Below, one piece after another: positions 1-7,358 of a DNA stretch of 38,651 bases. The notes under the pieces were generated by a model that was given only the letters and a program-made list of their open reading frames with translations, was not told where the DNA came from and searched no databases. Positions within the stretch are counted from its first letter, which is position 1, and every line of letters starts with the position of its first letter. This DNA is from Betaproteobacteria bacterium (GTDB taxonomy: Bacteria > Pseudomonadota > Gammaproteobacteria > Burkholderiales > SG8-39). The position numbers were made by a program, and so were the translations under genes. The DNA lies in the NCBI GenBank assembly GCA_016210745.1, contig JACQTO010000170.1, forward strand, positions 1 to 38,651, given 5' to 3'.

Positions 1-159
1 GGCCGCGGCGCCGGCGGTCGAGCCGGTCGCCGAATAATTGTCGAGACCGAGATTGGCTCGTCCGTAGATCTGCACGTTGCTCGCTTGCGCGAACGCCGCC
101 GCAGGAGCCAATGCACCGGCGAGCGCAAGTGCCAGAACCTTATTTCTTATCGCCATCAT
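1..159 (-). CDS. Gram-negative porin, N-terminal part (runs off the window)
   Basis: Only the first 53 codons are in the window. The translation begins MMAIRNKVLALALAGALAPA, a positively charged start followed by a hydrophobic stretch and an AFA|Q-type signal peptidase I site near residues 23-25. The mature start NVQIYGRANLGLDNY is the first beta-strand typical of betaproteobacterial general porins (Gram_neg_porin family), which form trimeric outer-membrane channels for small solutes. A purine-rich stretch (CAGGGAAA) lies about 6 bases before the start. A second ATG follows directly, so the start could be one codon later. The rest of the barrel is outside the window, so substrate preference cannot be judged. 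Confidence 0.8.
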   Translation of the reverse strand, partial: MMAIRNKVLALALAGALAPAAAFAQASNVQIYGRANLGLDNYSATGSTAGAAA

Positions 160-246
160 TTATAGTTTCCCTGAAGAAGATTTTTCGTGAGCGGCGGCGT
201 CAGTTCATTCTCGAAACGCTGCCCCTAGGCCATTCACTTGAGCCTC

Positions 247-265
247 GCAAATGATAATCATTCCT
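247..265. promoter_or_regulatory. Fur-box-like site
   Basis: The core AATGATAATCATT is a perfect 13-base match to the middle of the classical 19-base Fur consensus; the outer three bases on each side fit poorly. It lies 38 bases before the ATG of the iron-permease-like fragment at 304 and 88 bases upstream of the divergent porin start. It could therefore once have controlled an iron-uptake operon and may still act on the porin. Binding is inferred from sequence only. Confidence 0.6.
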
Positions 266-303
266 ATTCAGGTTGTCAAACTGAAGAACCATTTGCGATA
301 GGA

Positions 304-479
304 ATGCGTAGTTCGGGAGCTCGCCGTGCGCTGCCGGTGCTGCTGGGGTTCGTCGCTCCGGCCGGGATACTGCTGCAGATCGTGATCGCCGAGCCCGAGT
401 CCCCGTTCAACGCGCGCTTTTTCGAACTTGCGGCCAACACCCTCACGCTGGCGGGCATCGCCGCCCTTCCCGGAGATTG
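304..479 (+). pseudogene. N-terminal remnant of an iron ABC transporter permease (FbpB-like)
   Basis: The reading frame from ATG 304 gives a short basic start, a hydrophobic first membrane segment (LPVLLGFVAPAGILLQIVI), then a stretch with FNARFFELAANTLTLAGIAA. This pattern resembles the start of Fe(III) ABC permeases of the FbpB/AfuB type, where a first membrane helix is followed by the region leading into the transmembrane domain. The resemblance ends at about 470-479, after which the frame hits a stop at 490-492, inside the 3' end of the oppositely oriented oxidoreductase gene. A family protein would need several hundred more residues, so this is read as a truncated gene. The family assignment comes from memory of the family and is tentative. 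A Fur-like site just upstream supports an iron-related origin. Confidence 0.42.
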
Positions 480-3047
480 TCAGCTCTTGTAGATTTTGAC
501 CTGAACGCAGTGATCCAACGCCCCGGAGATCTTGTCGACATGCTCGAGGTCGTGATGGCAAAGAGAATTGAAGTTGATCCCCTTCCCACGCGAGACAGGC
601 ATACCTGGCGCCCAGTGGCCGAAATGCCCCCCCACTCCCACCACCTCCGGATGGATGCACTGCGTTAGCTTGACTATCGCTTTTACCTTGCGTACCGGGG
701 ACTCCAGCCAGACCTCGTCGCCATTCTGAATCCCCTTTCGTTTGCCCACCGACTCGTTCAGGAGAATTCGATAGGCATTGGTTGCCTCGCAGATCTCGTC
801 GATCCACGGGTTCTCGTTGCCGTAAGCACCGTAGATGTAGGTGAACTTGAAGTGCACCGCGACCATGTCGTACTCGCCCTTTTGAAGGGACTCGTAAGCG
901 GGGCAAGGTTCGAAATCACCGATCGGCTGGTAATCCGACAGATCCCAGTCCAGTTTCAACTCATCGACCACTTTTTCCAGTTCCTTGCGCCGGCTCAGAA
1001 AATGCTCGAGATATATCGGTATCCGGGCATCGAGCTTCGGACCGATATAGGCTACGTCGGCGGCGGTCGGATGGCGTATCACGCCGTTCTCCTTGAACCA
1101 ATTCAACCCGCGATCCTCGCCAAACCACGAGCGCGCCATCCTATCGACGACATCGGCGCTGGCGTAAGGGCGCTCGGCCGTCAGCGCATGATCCCCCTGC
1201 AGCCTGTACAGATGGTTCATCATCCGGTAGACGCCGTCGAGGATGCCGAGACGATGCGCGATCTCCTGGATGACTTCCTGCGGCTGCCTGACTCCCGGGG
1301 GCGGCTCGACCACCGGATGCCGCACCTGCCAATGAAAATCGTCTTGACCGCCGGGACCGATCAGATAGGCGCCTTGGCCGGAGATGAAATCGTAGCGCTC
1401 CAGGTAGCTCGGGAACGGAAGAATGATATCGTCGAAGTGATTCGTCTCGTTGATTTCCACCGCAAAGCCGACCATGAATCGCAGCGACTGGAAGAATCGC
1501 TCCACCTTTGCCGCATCGCCGAACGAGCTCAGGATCGTATTGATGGGCGCGTGAAGAAACACCTCGATCGTATCGCGGTCCGACAGGCCGAAAACCGATG
1601 GATTCTCCGCCGCAAGCGGCAGCAGCACATGATGGTGCGGTGCGAGTGGGAATAGCTCGCCGATATCCGCGCGCACCGGCTTCGTCGGCGTGCGGCCCGG
1701 GAATGCGCTTGGGAACGGCGTCTGGATGATGTGCCCGCCATGCTCCAGCATGCCGTCCGCGCCCCCGCCTTCGGGCCACCAAGTGTGAGGAAATTTGCCT
1801 GCCGCGCCGGTGGAGAGGATGCCTCCGGGCACGTTCACCGACCCGACCACGATATTCAAAAGCTTGAGCGGCCAGCAATTATGGAAGCCGTGCTTGTGGC
1901 CCTGTGTTCCTCTCGCCCAATCGACAACGGCCGGCCGGTGAGGAAACTCCTCCCCGTCGATGGTGATCGTTTCGCCGATGCGCGCCGCTTCGCCGAACTC
2001 CCGCGCAATGCGCCTCACAGTCGCAGCAGGAATCGTCGTGAACTGTTCGGTTTTCTCCGGGGGGTACTTGGCCACATGCTCACGCAGCAGCTCGAACGCC
2101 GGCCGTGCCGGCTTCCCCTGCACCTCGTAGGTTCCCCTGATGGCAGGGTCGCCCAGCCCCGGATCGTTATGCAGCTTGACGGTGCGATCGGCATTGTCGT
2201 AGATCTGCGGCTCGTTCGTCTTCGGGTCGCGCACGTAGTGTCCATCGGCGCCTACGAGATAGGGGGCATTGGTCCGGCTCTTCAAATACGGCTCGTCGAA
2301 TATCCCCACTTCATTCAGCAGCACCTGCAGCATGCTCAGACCCAGGGCACCGTCGGTGCCGGGACGAACCGGAATCCATTCGTCAGCCTTGCTCCCGGCA
2401 GCTCCGCAAACCGGATCGATCACCACGAGCTTCATGCCGCGTGCCCGGGCTTCGGCCATGTCCAACGTATGATGGTTCAAGGATCCGCGCGTAGCGATGC
2501 CGAACTGGGTTCCCACCAGGATGCAATAGTTGGCGTAGTGCAAGTCCGGCTGTTGATGGAATCCTCCGCCGGATACGAACTCCACCGGATGGACCACCTT
2601 GCCGCAAGTGGGCGAAGCGGTGATATTGACTTGGGAAGTTCCGAAAGCATTGCCCAATGCCGACAGCCAAAACACGTTGTCCCCGATCACTTCCCAGGAC
2701 TGAATCCAGAGCTTCTTGGGGTTGTCGCGAATGCGCTCGAACTGAGCCACGATCGTATCGATCGCTTCTTTCCAGGAAATCTCTTCCCATCCCGGGTCTA
2801 CGGCAATGCCTTTTTTCGGGTTGGTCCGTCTGAGCGGAGTCTTGACCCGGTTCGGGTTGTACAGGTTCATGAAACCGGCCTTGCCCTTGGCGCACATCTT
2901 TCCCCGGTTCTGCGGATTCTCCGGGTTACCCTCGATGCTCACCACCACGCCGTCTTCCACCCGAACCTTGACGCCACAGCCCGTGTAGCACATTCCGCAC
3001 GCCGTCGTGACTACTTTTGACTGTACCTCCGGCCGCGTCATATCCAT
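480..3047 (-). CDS. Molybdopterin (Mo/W-bisMGD) oxidoreductase, DMSO reductase superfamily, soluble
   Basis: An 855-residue catalytic subunit of the DMSO reductase superfamily. The N-terminal [4Fe-4S] motif is C17-x2-C20-x3-C24-x27-C52 followed by AKG. C148, in SPTCGKVVHP, is the likely cysteine ligand to Mo or W. Typical bis-MGD-binding stretches follow (NYCILVGTQFG, VVIDPVCGAA, RPGTDGALGL), with a C-terminal molydopterin dinucleotide-binding domain near residues 740-850. No Tat signal or membrane segment is visible, so it should be cytoplasmic. No iron-sulfur beta subunit or membrane anchor gene lies nearby, so its electron partner, if it is a redox enzyme, is not encoded here. The ATG at 3047 has a GGAGGAG ribosome site. 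It lies 290 bases downstream of the CoA ligase in the same direction, separated by inverted repeats. The substrate is unknown; it is a paralogue of the enzyme at 22092-24254 but much longer. Confidence 0.85.
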   Translation of the reverse strand: MDMTRPEVQSKVVTTACGMCYTGCGVKVRVEDGVVVSIEGNPENPQNRGKMCAKGKAGFMNLYNPNRVKTPLRRTNPKKGIAVDPGWEEISWKEAIDTIVAQFERIRDNPKKLWIQSWEVIGDNVFWLSALGNAFGTSQVNITASPTCGKVVHPVEFVSGGGFHQQPDLHYANYCILVGTQFGIATRGSLNHHTLDMAEARARGMKLVVIDPVCGAAGSKADEWIPVRPGTDGALGLSMLQVLLNEVGIFDEPYLKSRTNAPYLVGADGHYVRDPKTNEPQIYDNADRTVKLHNDPGLGDPAIRGTYEVQGKPARPAFELLREHVAKYPPEKTEQFTTIPAATVRRIAREFGEAARIGETITIDGEEFPHRPAVVDWARGTQGHKHGFHNCWPLKLLNIVVGSVNVPGGILSTGAAGKFPHTWWPEGGGADGMLEHGGHIIQTPFPSAFPGRTPTKPVRADIGELFPLAPHHHVLLPLAAENPSVFGLSDRDTIEVFLHAPINTILSSFGDAAKVERFFQSLRFMVGFAVEINETNHFDDIILPFPSYLERYDFISGQGAYLIGPGGQDDFHWQVRHPVVEPPPGVRQPQEVIQEIAHRLGILDGVYRMMNHLYRLQGDHALTAERPYASADVVDRMARSWFGEDRGLNWFKENGVIRHPTAADVAYIGPKLDARIPIYLEHFLSRRKELEKVVDELKLDWDLSDYQPIGDFEPCPAYESLQKGEYDMVAVHFKFTYIYGAYGNENPWIDEICEATNAYRILLNESVGKRKGIQNGDEVWLESPVRKVKAIVKLTQCIHPEVVGVGGHFGHWAPGMPVSRGKGINFNSLCHHDLEHVDKISGALDHCVQVKIYKS

Positions 3048-3127
3048 GATCGGTCTCCTCCAAATGTCGCATGCACGATCAGCTCGACCCTACTCCTGTA
3101 TCAGCGGACTTGCGCGCTGCGCGCGCC

Positions 3128-3176
3128 AACCGGATTTTCTGTACGGATAAAGAGCATCCGTACAGAAAATCCGGTT
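3128..3176. repeat. Perfect 21-bp inverted repeat with 7-base spacer
   Basis: Arms 3128-3148 and 3156-3176 are exact reverse complements (the left arm begins AACCGGATTTTCTG), separated by AAAGAGC. It sits 81 bases upstream of the oxidoreductase start at 3047, in the gap after the CoA ligase. No T-run follows on either strand, so it is not a standard intrinsic terminator. It could be a protein-binding operator, an mRNA-stabilising hairpin or a REP-like element. Confidence 0.85.
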
Positions 3177-3207
3177 ACGGTTAACAAGCCCCGCGAGGTT
3201 TTATACG

Positions 3208-3260
3208 AGATCGTCGATTGCGCGCGGATGGCCTCATCATCCGTGTGCAATCGACGATCT
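3208..3260. repeat. 23-bp imperfect inverted repeat with 7-base spacer
   Basis: Arms 3208-3230 and 3238-3260 pair with only two mismatches around a spacer of GCCTCAT. The inner ends (CGGATG/CATCCG) resemble those of the neighbouring repeat at 3128-3176 (CGGAT/ATCCG), and the spacer length is the same. It has no T-run. It lies between the CoA ligase and the downstream oxidoreductase. Confidence 0.8.
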
Positions 3261-3280
3261 GCGCGGACGGGGTCCGCGCA
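3260..3280. repeat. 9-bp GC-rich inverted repeat
   Basis: TGCGCGGAC at 3260-3268 and GTCCGCGCA at 3272-3280 form a perfect stem around GGG. It directly abuts the 23-bp repeat, making three stacked dyads between the CoA ligase stop and the next gene. Probably a structured intergenic RNA; function unknown. Confidence 0.6.
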
Positions 3281-3337
3281 ACAACGACCCGCGCGATTAA
3301 AGTCGTCATGTATAAGTCGTATGTCATTGCGCCGCGC

Positions 3338-4993
3338 CTATCCTCCGGCGCGCGCCATTTCAAGCTCCCGCAAGGCATTGCGCTGGATCTTACCCGTAAC
3401 GGTTCGGGGCAGCGCTTCCGCTTGGGCGAATTCGACCAGCCGCGGATACTTGTAGGGTTCCAGTTCCTGCTTGGCGAAGTTCTGCAGTTGCTGGGCAAGC
3501 TGCGGGGAGGGAGATATTCCATCCTTCAATATGACGAAGGCCTTGATAAGGCTCCCCCGCTCCTGGTCGGGCACGCCGATCACGGCCGATTCCAGAACCG
3601 CCGGATGGTTGTTCAGGGCGTTTTCAACTTCCCCCCCGGGAACCTTGTAGCCGGAGGTGACGATCATGTCGTCGAGCCGGCTCTTAAACCAAAAATAGCC
3701 GTCTTCGTCCTGCGAAAAGTACAGCCCGGGCCTGCTCCAGCCTGCGAATCTGCTGTCCGGCGGGCACACCCCTTTTCTTTGGGCATCGGGCCGACGCCAA
3801 TACATCTGCCCCAAAGGACCACGAACCAGCAGCTCGCCCGGCGTGCCTGCAGGCACGGGGTTCAATTGCTCGTCGACTACGACGTTTTCATAGCCGGGGA
3901 CGGAGAATCCGCTCGACCCGATCTTGTTATCCGGCATTCCCTCGAAAGTGGAAAGCCAGTAATGCAATTCGCTCGAGCCCATCGAGTCGATGATGGTCTG
4001 ACCGAAGCGCTCGCGCCATTCCAGCGCCGTTGTATCCGGAAGCGATTCCCCGGCGCTGTGGCATAGCCGCAGCGTGGACAATCGGTACCGCTGTTCCGCA
4101 CCGGCCACCCCAAGCATCATGCGAAAACCCGTCGGCACCGCCATCAGAAGCGTGATTCCATGCTCTCCCACCAGTTCGAACTGACGCTCCGGCGAGAACT
4201 TCGAGATGATCGAAACCGCCGCGCCGAATCGCCAGGGGAGATACAGAAAGGTGGCCCCGAAGGCAAACGAAAAGAACGGATGCCCGCCCAGAACGTCGTT
4301 CGGACCTAGATTGAGAAGCGGCCGGCCAACAGCGTCGCCGATCGAAAGCATCCCTTCGAGGGTCGTCAGTATCCCCTTCGGTTTGCCGGTCGTGCCGGAA
4401 CTGTAGATGATGCGCGCATAGTCCTCACCGCTCATGTCCTCGCTTGCGGCGTTTTCAGATTGCGTTCGCACCAGGTCGGGATAATTCAGCGTGCCCGCGA
4501 TAGGCTCGCCGTATACGATCACATGCTTGAGATGCGGGCATTCGCCGCGCACCTTCTGAACGTCGGCGTAGCTGTCCGAGTGAACGCAGATGGCGACCGC
4601 CTCCGAATCGTTGATCTTGAAGGCGACTTCGCTCGCGCGATTGAGGTGGCTGAGCAGGACGGGGATCGCTCCGATCCGCCAGCAGGCGAAATTCCAAACC
4701 AGGTATTCCGGGATGTTGGCCGATCGAAGCGCTACCCGGTCTCCCTTTTCTACCCCCAGTTCGCGCAATGCGTTGGCGAACTTATTGACCTGGCACTGGA
4801 ATTGGCGATAGGTGATTCGCTCGTCATCGTGGTAGATGGCTACACGGTCCGCGCGCTCCGGAATGTTCCGGTCCAGCAGCATTTCGGTCAGGTTGAACCG
4901 TGAGGGGTATTCCAATTCCGGCAACAACCTGATGTTTCTCGGCATGAACGCCTTGGGGGGCAGGTAGTCCTCTCTAATGCTTGATGTGAGCAT
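3338..4993 (-). CDS. AMP-forming acyl-CoA ligase (benzoate / 2-aminobenzoate-CoA ligase type)
   Basis: A 551-residue ANL-superfamily adenylating enzyme expected to activate a carboxylic acid with ATP and CoA, giving acyl-CoA, AMP and PPi. The P-loop YSSGTTGKPKG is at residues 197-207, the hinge region GYFWFKSRLDDMI follows in the C-terminal third, and the catalytic lysine is K535 in PRTVTGKIQ. The start (DYLPP, then PSRFNLTEMLLDRN) and overall length fit the benzoate/2-aminobenzoate-CoA ligase branch better than acetyl- or fatty-acyl-CoA synthetases; that is a family impression and the substrate is unproven. The ATG at 4993 has AAGGAGG at ideal spacing. It follows the AOR gene after 148 bases and has its own predicted LysR-type promoter in that gap. 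Likely the entry step of the pathway. Confidence 0.85.
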   Translation of the reverse strand: MLTSSIREDYLPPKAFMPRNIRLLPELEYPSRFNLTEMLLDRNIPERADRVAIYHDDERITYRQFQCQVNKFANALRELGVEKGDRVALRSANIPEYLVWNFACWRIGAIPVLLSHLNRASEVAFKINDSEAVAICVHSDSYADVQKVRGECPHLKHVIVYGEPIAGTLNYPDLVRTQSENAASEDMSGEDYARIIYSSGTTGKPKGILTTLEGMLSIGDAVGRPLLNLGPNDVLGGHPFFSFAFGATFLYLPWRFGAAVSIISKFSPERQFELVGEHGITLLMAVPTGFRMMLGVAGAEQRYRLSTLRLCHSAGESLPDTTALEWRERFGQTIIDSMGSSELHYWLSTFEGMPDNKIGSSGFSVPGYENVVVDEQLNPVPAGTPGELLVRGPLGQMYWRRPDAQRKGVCPPDSRFAGWSRPGLYFSQDEDGYFWFKSRLDDMIVTSGYKVPGGEVENALNNHPAVLESAVIGVPDQERGSLIKAFVILKDGISPSPQLAQQLQNFAKQELEPYKYPRLVEFAQAEALPRTVTGKIQRNALRELEMARAGG

Positions 4994-5058
4994 TTCTCCT
5001 CCTTGATCGCAAATTACCGGTCAGGCAGCGTGCCGTGCGCTCCATCGCCAGCAGAACC

Positions 5059-5124
5059 ACGATACATCGCCATTTCCTCCAAAGCCACGCAACCGTTACA
5101 CGGACGTATTCCGGGCGGGAATAC
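5059..5124 (-). promoter_or_regulatory. Predicted LysR-type promoter of the CoA ligase
   Basis: Read on the minus strand: dyad GTATTC-N7-GAATAC (5106-5124, perfect) and -10 TATCGT (5059-5064). The dyad centre at 5115 is 51 bases from the -10, putting it near -63 of a start around 5052. The intervening bases resemble those of five other promoters in this window. The ATG of the ligase is about 59 bases downstream of the predicted start. Confidence 0.7.
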
Positions 5125-5141
5125 CGCCGAAGGCACGCCGC

Positions 5142-6965
5142 CTATCCATAGCGCAGGTCGATCCCGAGACGCTGGAGTGTTTGTGATTTAGGAACACCAG
5201 TCTCGGGATCCCAGCCACATGCCCCATAGAAATCGTCTTTAAGCGCTTCCAGCGGTACCACCTGCCCGCGGTTCGGCCCATCCGGCAGCGGTTCCTCGAG
5301 CAGCCGTGACGGCAGACGATCGTCCGCCCTGCCGAATCCGGCCTTCGAGATGAACAATCGTTCGATGTTCAGGACGCGCTCGCCTATCTCGTCGAGCCTT
5401 GCCACATCAAAGGCGTGGCCGGTCACCGCCGAAAGGAGCGCCGCAGACGGCTCCACACCGATGATCGGCAGCGGAAATGCACACATCACCGAGCAGTCGA
5501 AAACGATGCGTCGACCGGCAGCCGCCTTCACGAATGCACCGCGTCCCTCGACCTTGGTCGCCTCCGGCGTACCCATCTCGAGCCGCGCCGGTGTCCCCAG
5601 GTCATGGTGGCAGCCACCGCGGTTGGAGAAAGCGAACTGGATCGCCTGTCCCCAGGAGCCGCGGCACTCATAGCCGCCGAACTCCAGGCCTTTCGAGGTC
5701 ATGGCCCAGGCGGCGGATCCCTGCCCTACCTTTGCCGCGGCACGCTGGCTTCCCTCTGCGAGAAGGTCCCCGATTCCCGCTTGGCGGTAGGCGATCTTGT
5801 GCAGGAGCTCGAGCAGCATCCGGTGATTGCCATAGCGCATATCGATGCCGTCGGTGTCATTCTTGGTCAGAATGCCCCGCTCGTAGCACTCGGTGGCCCA
5901 GCCGATGGTCAGGCCGGCGGACATCGAGTCCAGTCCCATCAGGTCGCAGTAATCGTCGACCGCAATGATCGAATCGAAACGATCGTTTTCGAGGTTGGTG
6001 CCGAACGCGTAGATCGTTTCGTATTCGGGTCCGAAGGCGGTCGCTCCGGCGTACTCGCCCTCCTTGACCGTAGTCCAGTGGTAACACGGATTGGGACAGT
6101 AGTCAGCGCAGCTTTCGTTGTCGACAATCCACTCGTTCCGGATCGTCTCAGGCGCGAACGCCTGGATGCCTTTGTATTGTCCGGTGTGCCACTGGCGGGT
6201 CGGCAGGATGCCGCCGCTGTTCATCGGCGGCAAAACGCCTCGGGTGCCGCATTTCCGCATCGCGACCTTCCAGTCCGGCGCAGCGGCAAGCCGCTGCGTG
6301 ACCAGGCGCTGAGCTTCGCGCATGGCGCCGGCATCGGCGATCGGAACTTCCCCGGTCCCGTGCACGGCAACTGCCTTCAGGTTCTTCGAACCCATGACGG
6401 CACCCGCACCGCCGCGTCCGAAAGCGTTGCGTTGGCGCCCTTCGGTCACCACGCAGGCGTACTTCACGAGATTCTCGCCAGCCGGACCGATCAGGGCAAT
6501 GGAAGCGTGCGCCGGCACTTTCTGGGCGATGAAGTAGTCGGCGTCGCCGGTGTTCATCCCCCAGATCTTGGAGGCATCCTTGAATTCGACCGTCTTGTCC
6601 TGCACCACAAGATAGACCGGGGCCTCCGATCTTCCTTTGATGATCAGCACGTCGTAGCCGCACTTGGCGAGGTTGTGGCAGAACGTTCCGCTCGAAATCG
6701 TGTACAGACACGTTCCTGACTGCGGCGACTTGGTGACGATGACCGACTTCGAGGAGTAGAACGCGCGCGTGGCGTGCAGCGGCCCGGCGACGAACATCAG
6801 GACGTTCTCCGGCCCGAGCGGATCGGCCTTTGGATCGACGAGGTCGTGAAGGAGCCGACCGCCGAGCCCGCGCCCGCCGAGGTAGTGCTCGTAGTACTTC
6901 TGCGGGATCTCCTGCTCCTGCGTCTTCCGGGTGGTCAGGTCCACCACCAGCGCTTTTCCGTGCAT
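5142..6965 (-). CDS. Aldehyde:ferredoxin oxidoreductase family protein (tungsten)
   Basis: A 607-residue AOR-family protein. Members use a tungsto-bispterin cofactor to interconvert aldehydes and carboxylic acids with a low-potential ferredoxin; BamB, of the benzoyl-CoA reductase complex, belongs to the same family. The N-terminal domain spans residues 1-205 with GRGLGGRLLHDL and the pterin loop GRGGAGAVMGSKNLKAV (183-199). Cluster cysteines are probably C286, C290 and C294 in SCADYCPNPC, with a fourth at C495 (or C491) in DCSVMCAF. The C-terminal segment with IGERVLNIERLF and LPSRLLEEPLPDGP is typical of the family. The usual first spacing is CxxC, whereas here it is C-x3-C, which is unusual. 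There is no signal peptide. The ATG at 6965 has a GGGAGG site. No ferredoxin or Bam subunit genes are nearby. It is divergent from the FAD dehydrogenase gene at 7359. Confidence 0.88.
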   Translation of the reverse strand: MHGKALVVDLTTRKTQEQEIPQKYYEHYLGGRGLGGRLLHDLVDPKADPLGPENVLMFVAGPLHATRAFYSSKSVIVTKSPQSGTCLYTISSGTFCHNLAKCGYDVLIIKGRSEAPVYLVVQDKTVEFKDASKIWGMNTGDADYFIAQKVPAHASIALIGPAGENLVKYACVVTEGRQRNAFGRGGAGAVMGSKNLKAVAVHGTGEVPIADAGAMREAQRLVTQRLAAAPDWKVAMRKCGTRGVLPPMNSGGILPTRQWHTGQYKGIQAFAPETIRNEWIVDNESCADYCPNPCYHWTTVKEGEYAGATAFGPEYETIYAFGTNLENDRFDSIIAVDDYCDLMGLDSMSAGLTIGWATECYERGILTKNDTDGIDMRYGNHRMLLELLHKIAYRQAGIGDLLAEGSQRAAAKVGQGSAAWAMTSKGLEFGGYECRGSWGQAIQFAFSNRGGCHHDLGTPARLEMGTPEATKVEGRGAFVKAAAGRRIVFDCSVMCAFPLPIIGVEPSAALLSAVTGHAFDVARLDEIGERVLNIERLFISKAGFGRADDRLPSRLLEEPLPDGPNRGQVVPLEALKDDFYGACGWDPETGVPKSQTLQRLGIDLRYG

Positions 6966-7042
6966 TAACTGCCTCCCGGACGATTCTTCCTTGCGCTCTT
7001 ATGCACTTCGCTCAGCGCACTCCAATCGGCTATTTCGGGATC

Positions 7043-7109
7043 ACCATACTTGGTTCGTTTCGGTTGAGCCATATCTTTGTTTGAAGCGACATATTCCGAT
7101 TGCGCATAC
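7043..7109 (-). promoter_or_regulatory. Predicted LysR-type promoter of the AOR gene
   Basis: Minus-strand reading: dyad GTATGC-N7-GAATAT (7091-7109) and -10 TATGGT (7043-7048), 52 bases from dyad centre to -10. About 30 bases from the -10 to the -35 region (7042-7072) are nearly identical to the FAD dehydrogenase promoter on the opposite strand and to the promoter before the YeiH gene. The predicted start is near 7036, 71 bases before the AOR ATG. Confidence 0.72.
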
Positions 7110-7234
7110 CGCTGCGTTTTGCTGCGGCAAGTCGCGGTCTGGTTGACGGTGTTCACGGCAGAATCGGATCCGACTACTTGTCCCGCCGCCAGAATCCCCG
7201 GCGTCCAACTCGCCCGGGCACAGCGGGCTGGTTG

Positions 7235-7301
7235 ATATTCTTTTTTGGCATAGGTAATCGCAACCATCATGATGGCTCAACCGAAACGAACCAGGTATGG
7301 T
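7235..7301 (+). promoter_or_regulatory. Predicted LysR-type promoter of the FAD dehydrogenase
   Basis: Plus-strand reading: dyad ATATTC-N7-GCATAG (7235-7253) and -10 TATGGT (7296-7301), 52 bases apart. With the AOR promoter it forms a divergent pair: both dyads lie inside and both -10s outside, with predicted starts near 7036 and 7308. The -10 lies inside a longer open frame that begins at 7269, which argues for the downstream ATG at 7359 as the real start. Confidence 0.72.
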
Positions 7302-7358
7302 GCTTGCGGTGGATTGCGTGCCGCTGATGGCATCCTGAGAACGAAAAGGAGGAATCAC

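Noticed and set aside
480-3047. Pyrogallol-phloroglucinol transhydroxylase or resorcinol hydroxylase large subunit
   Set aside because: Those enzymes need a small iron-sulfur subunit encoded next to the large one; none is present near either Mo/W gene.
3128-3260. Intrinsic terminators after the CoA ligase
   Set aside because: Stems are long but no T-run follows on the transcribed strand, so rho-independent termination is not supported.
7269-7358. A longer FAD dehydrogenase starting at 7269
   Set aside because: The extra 30 codons run through the predicted -10 and transcript start, and a strong AAAAGGAGG precedes ATG 7359.
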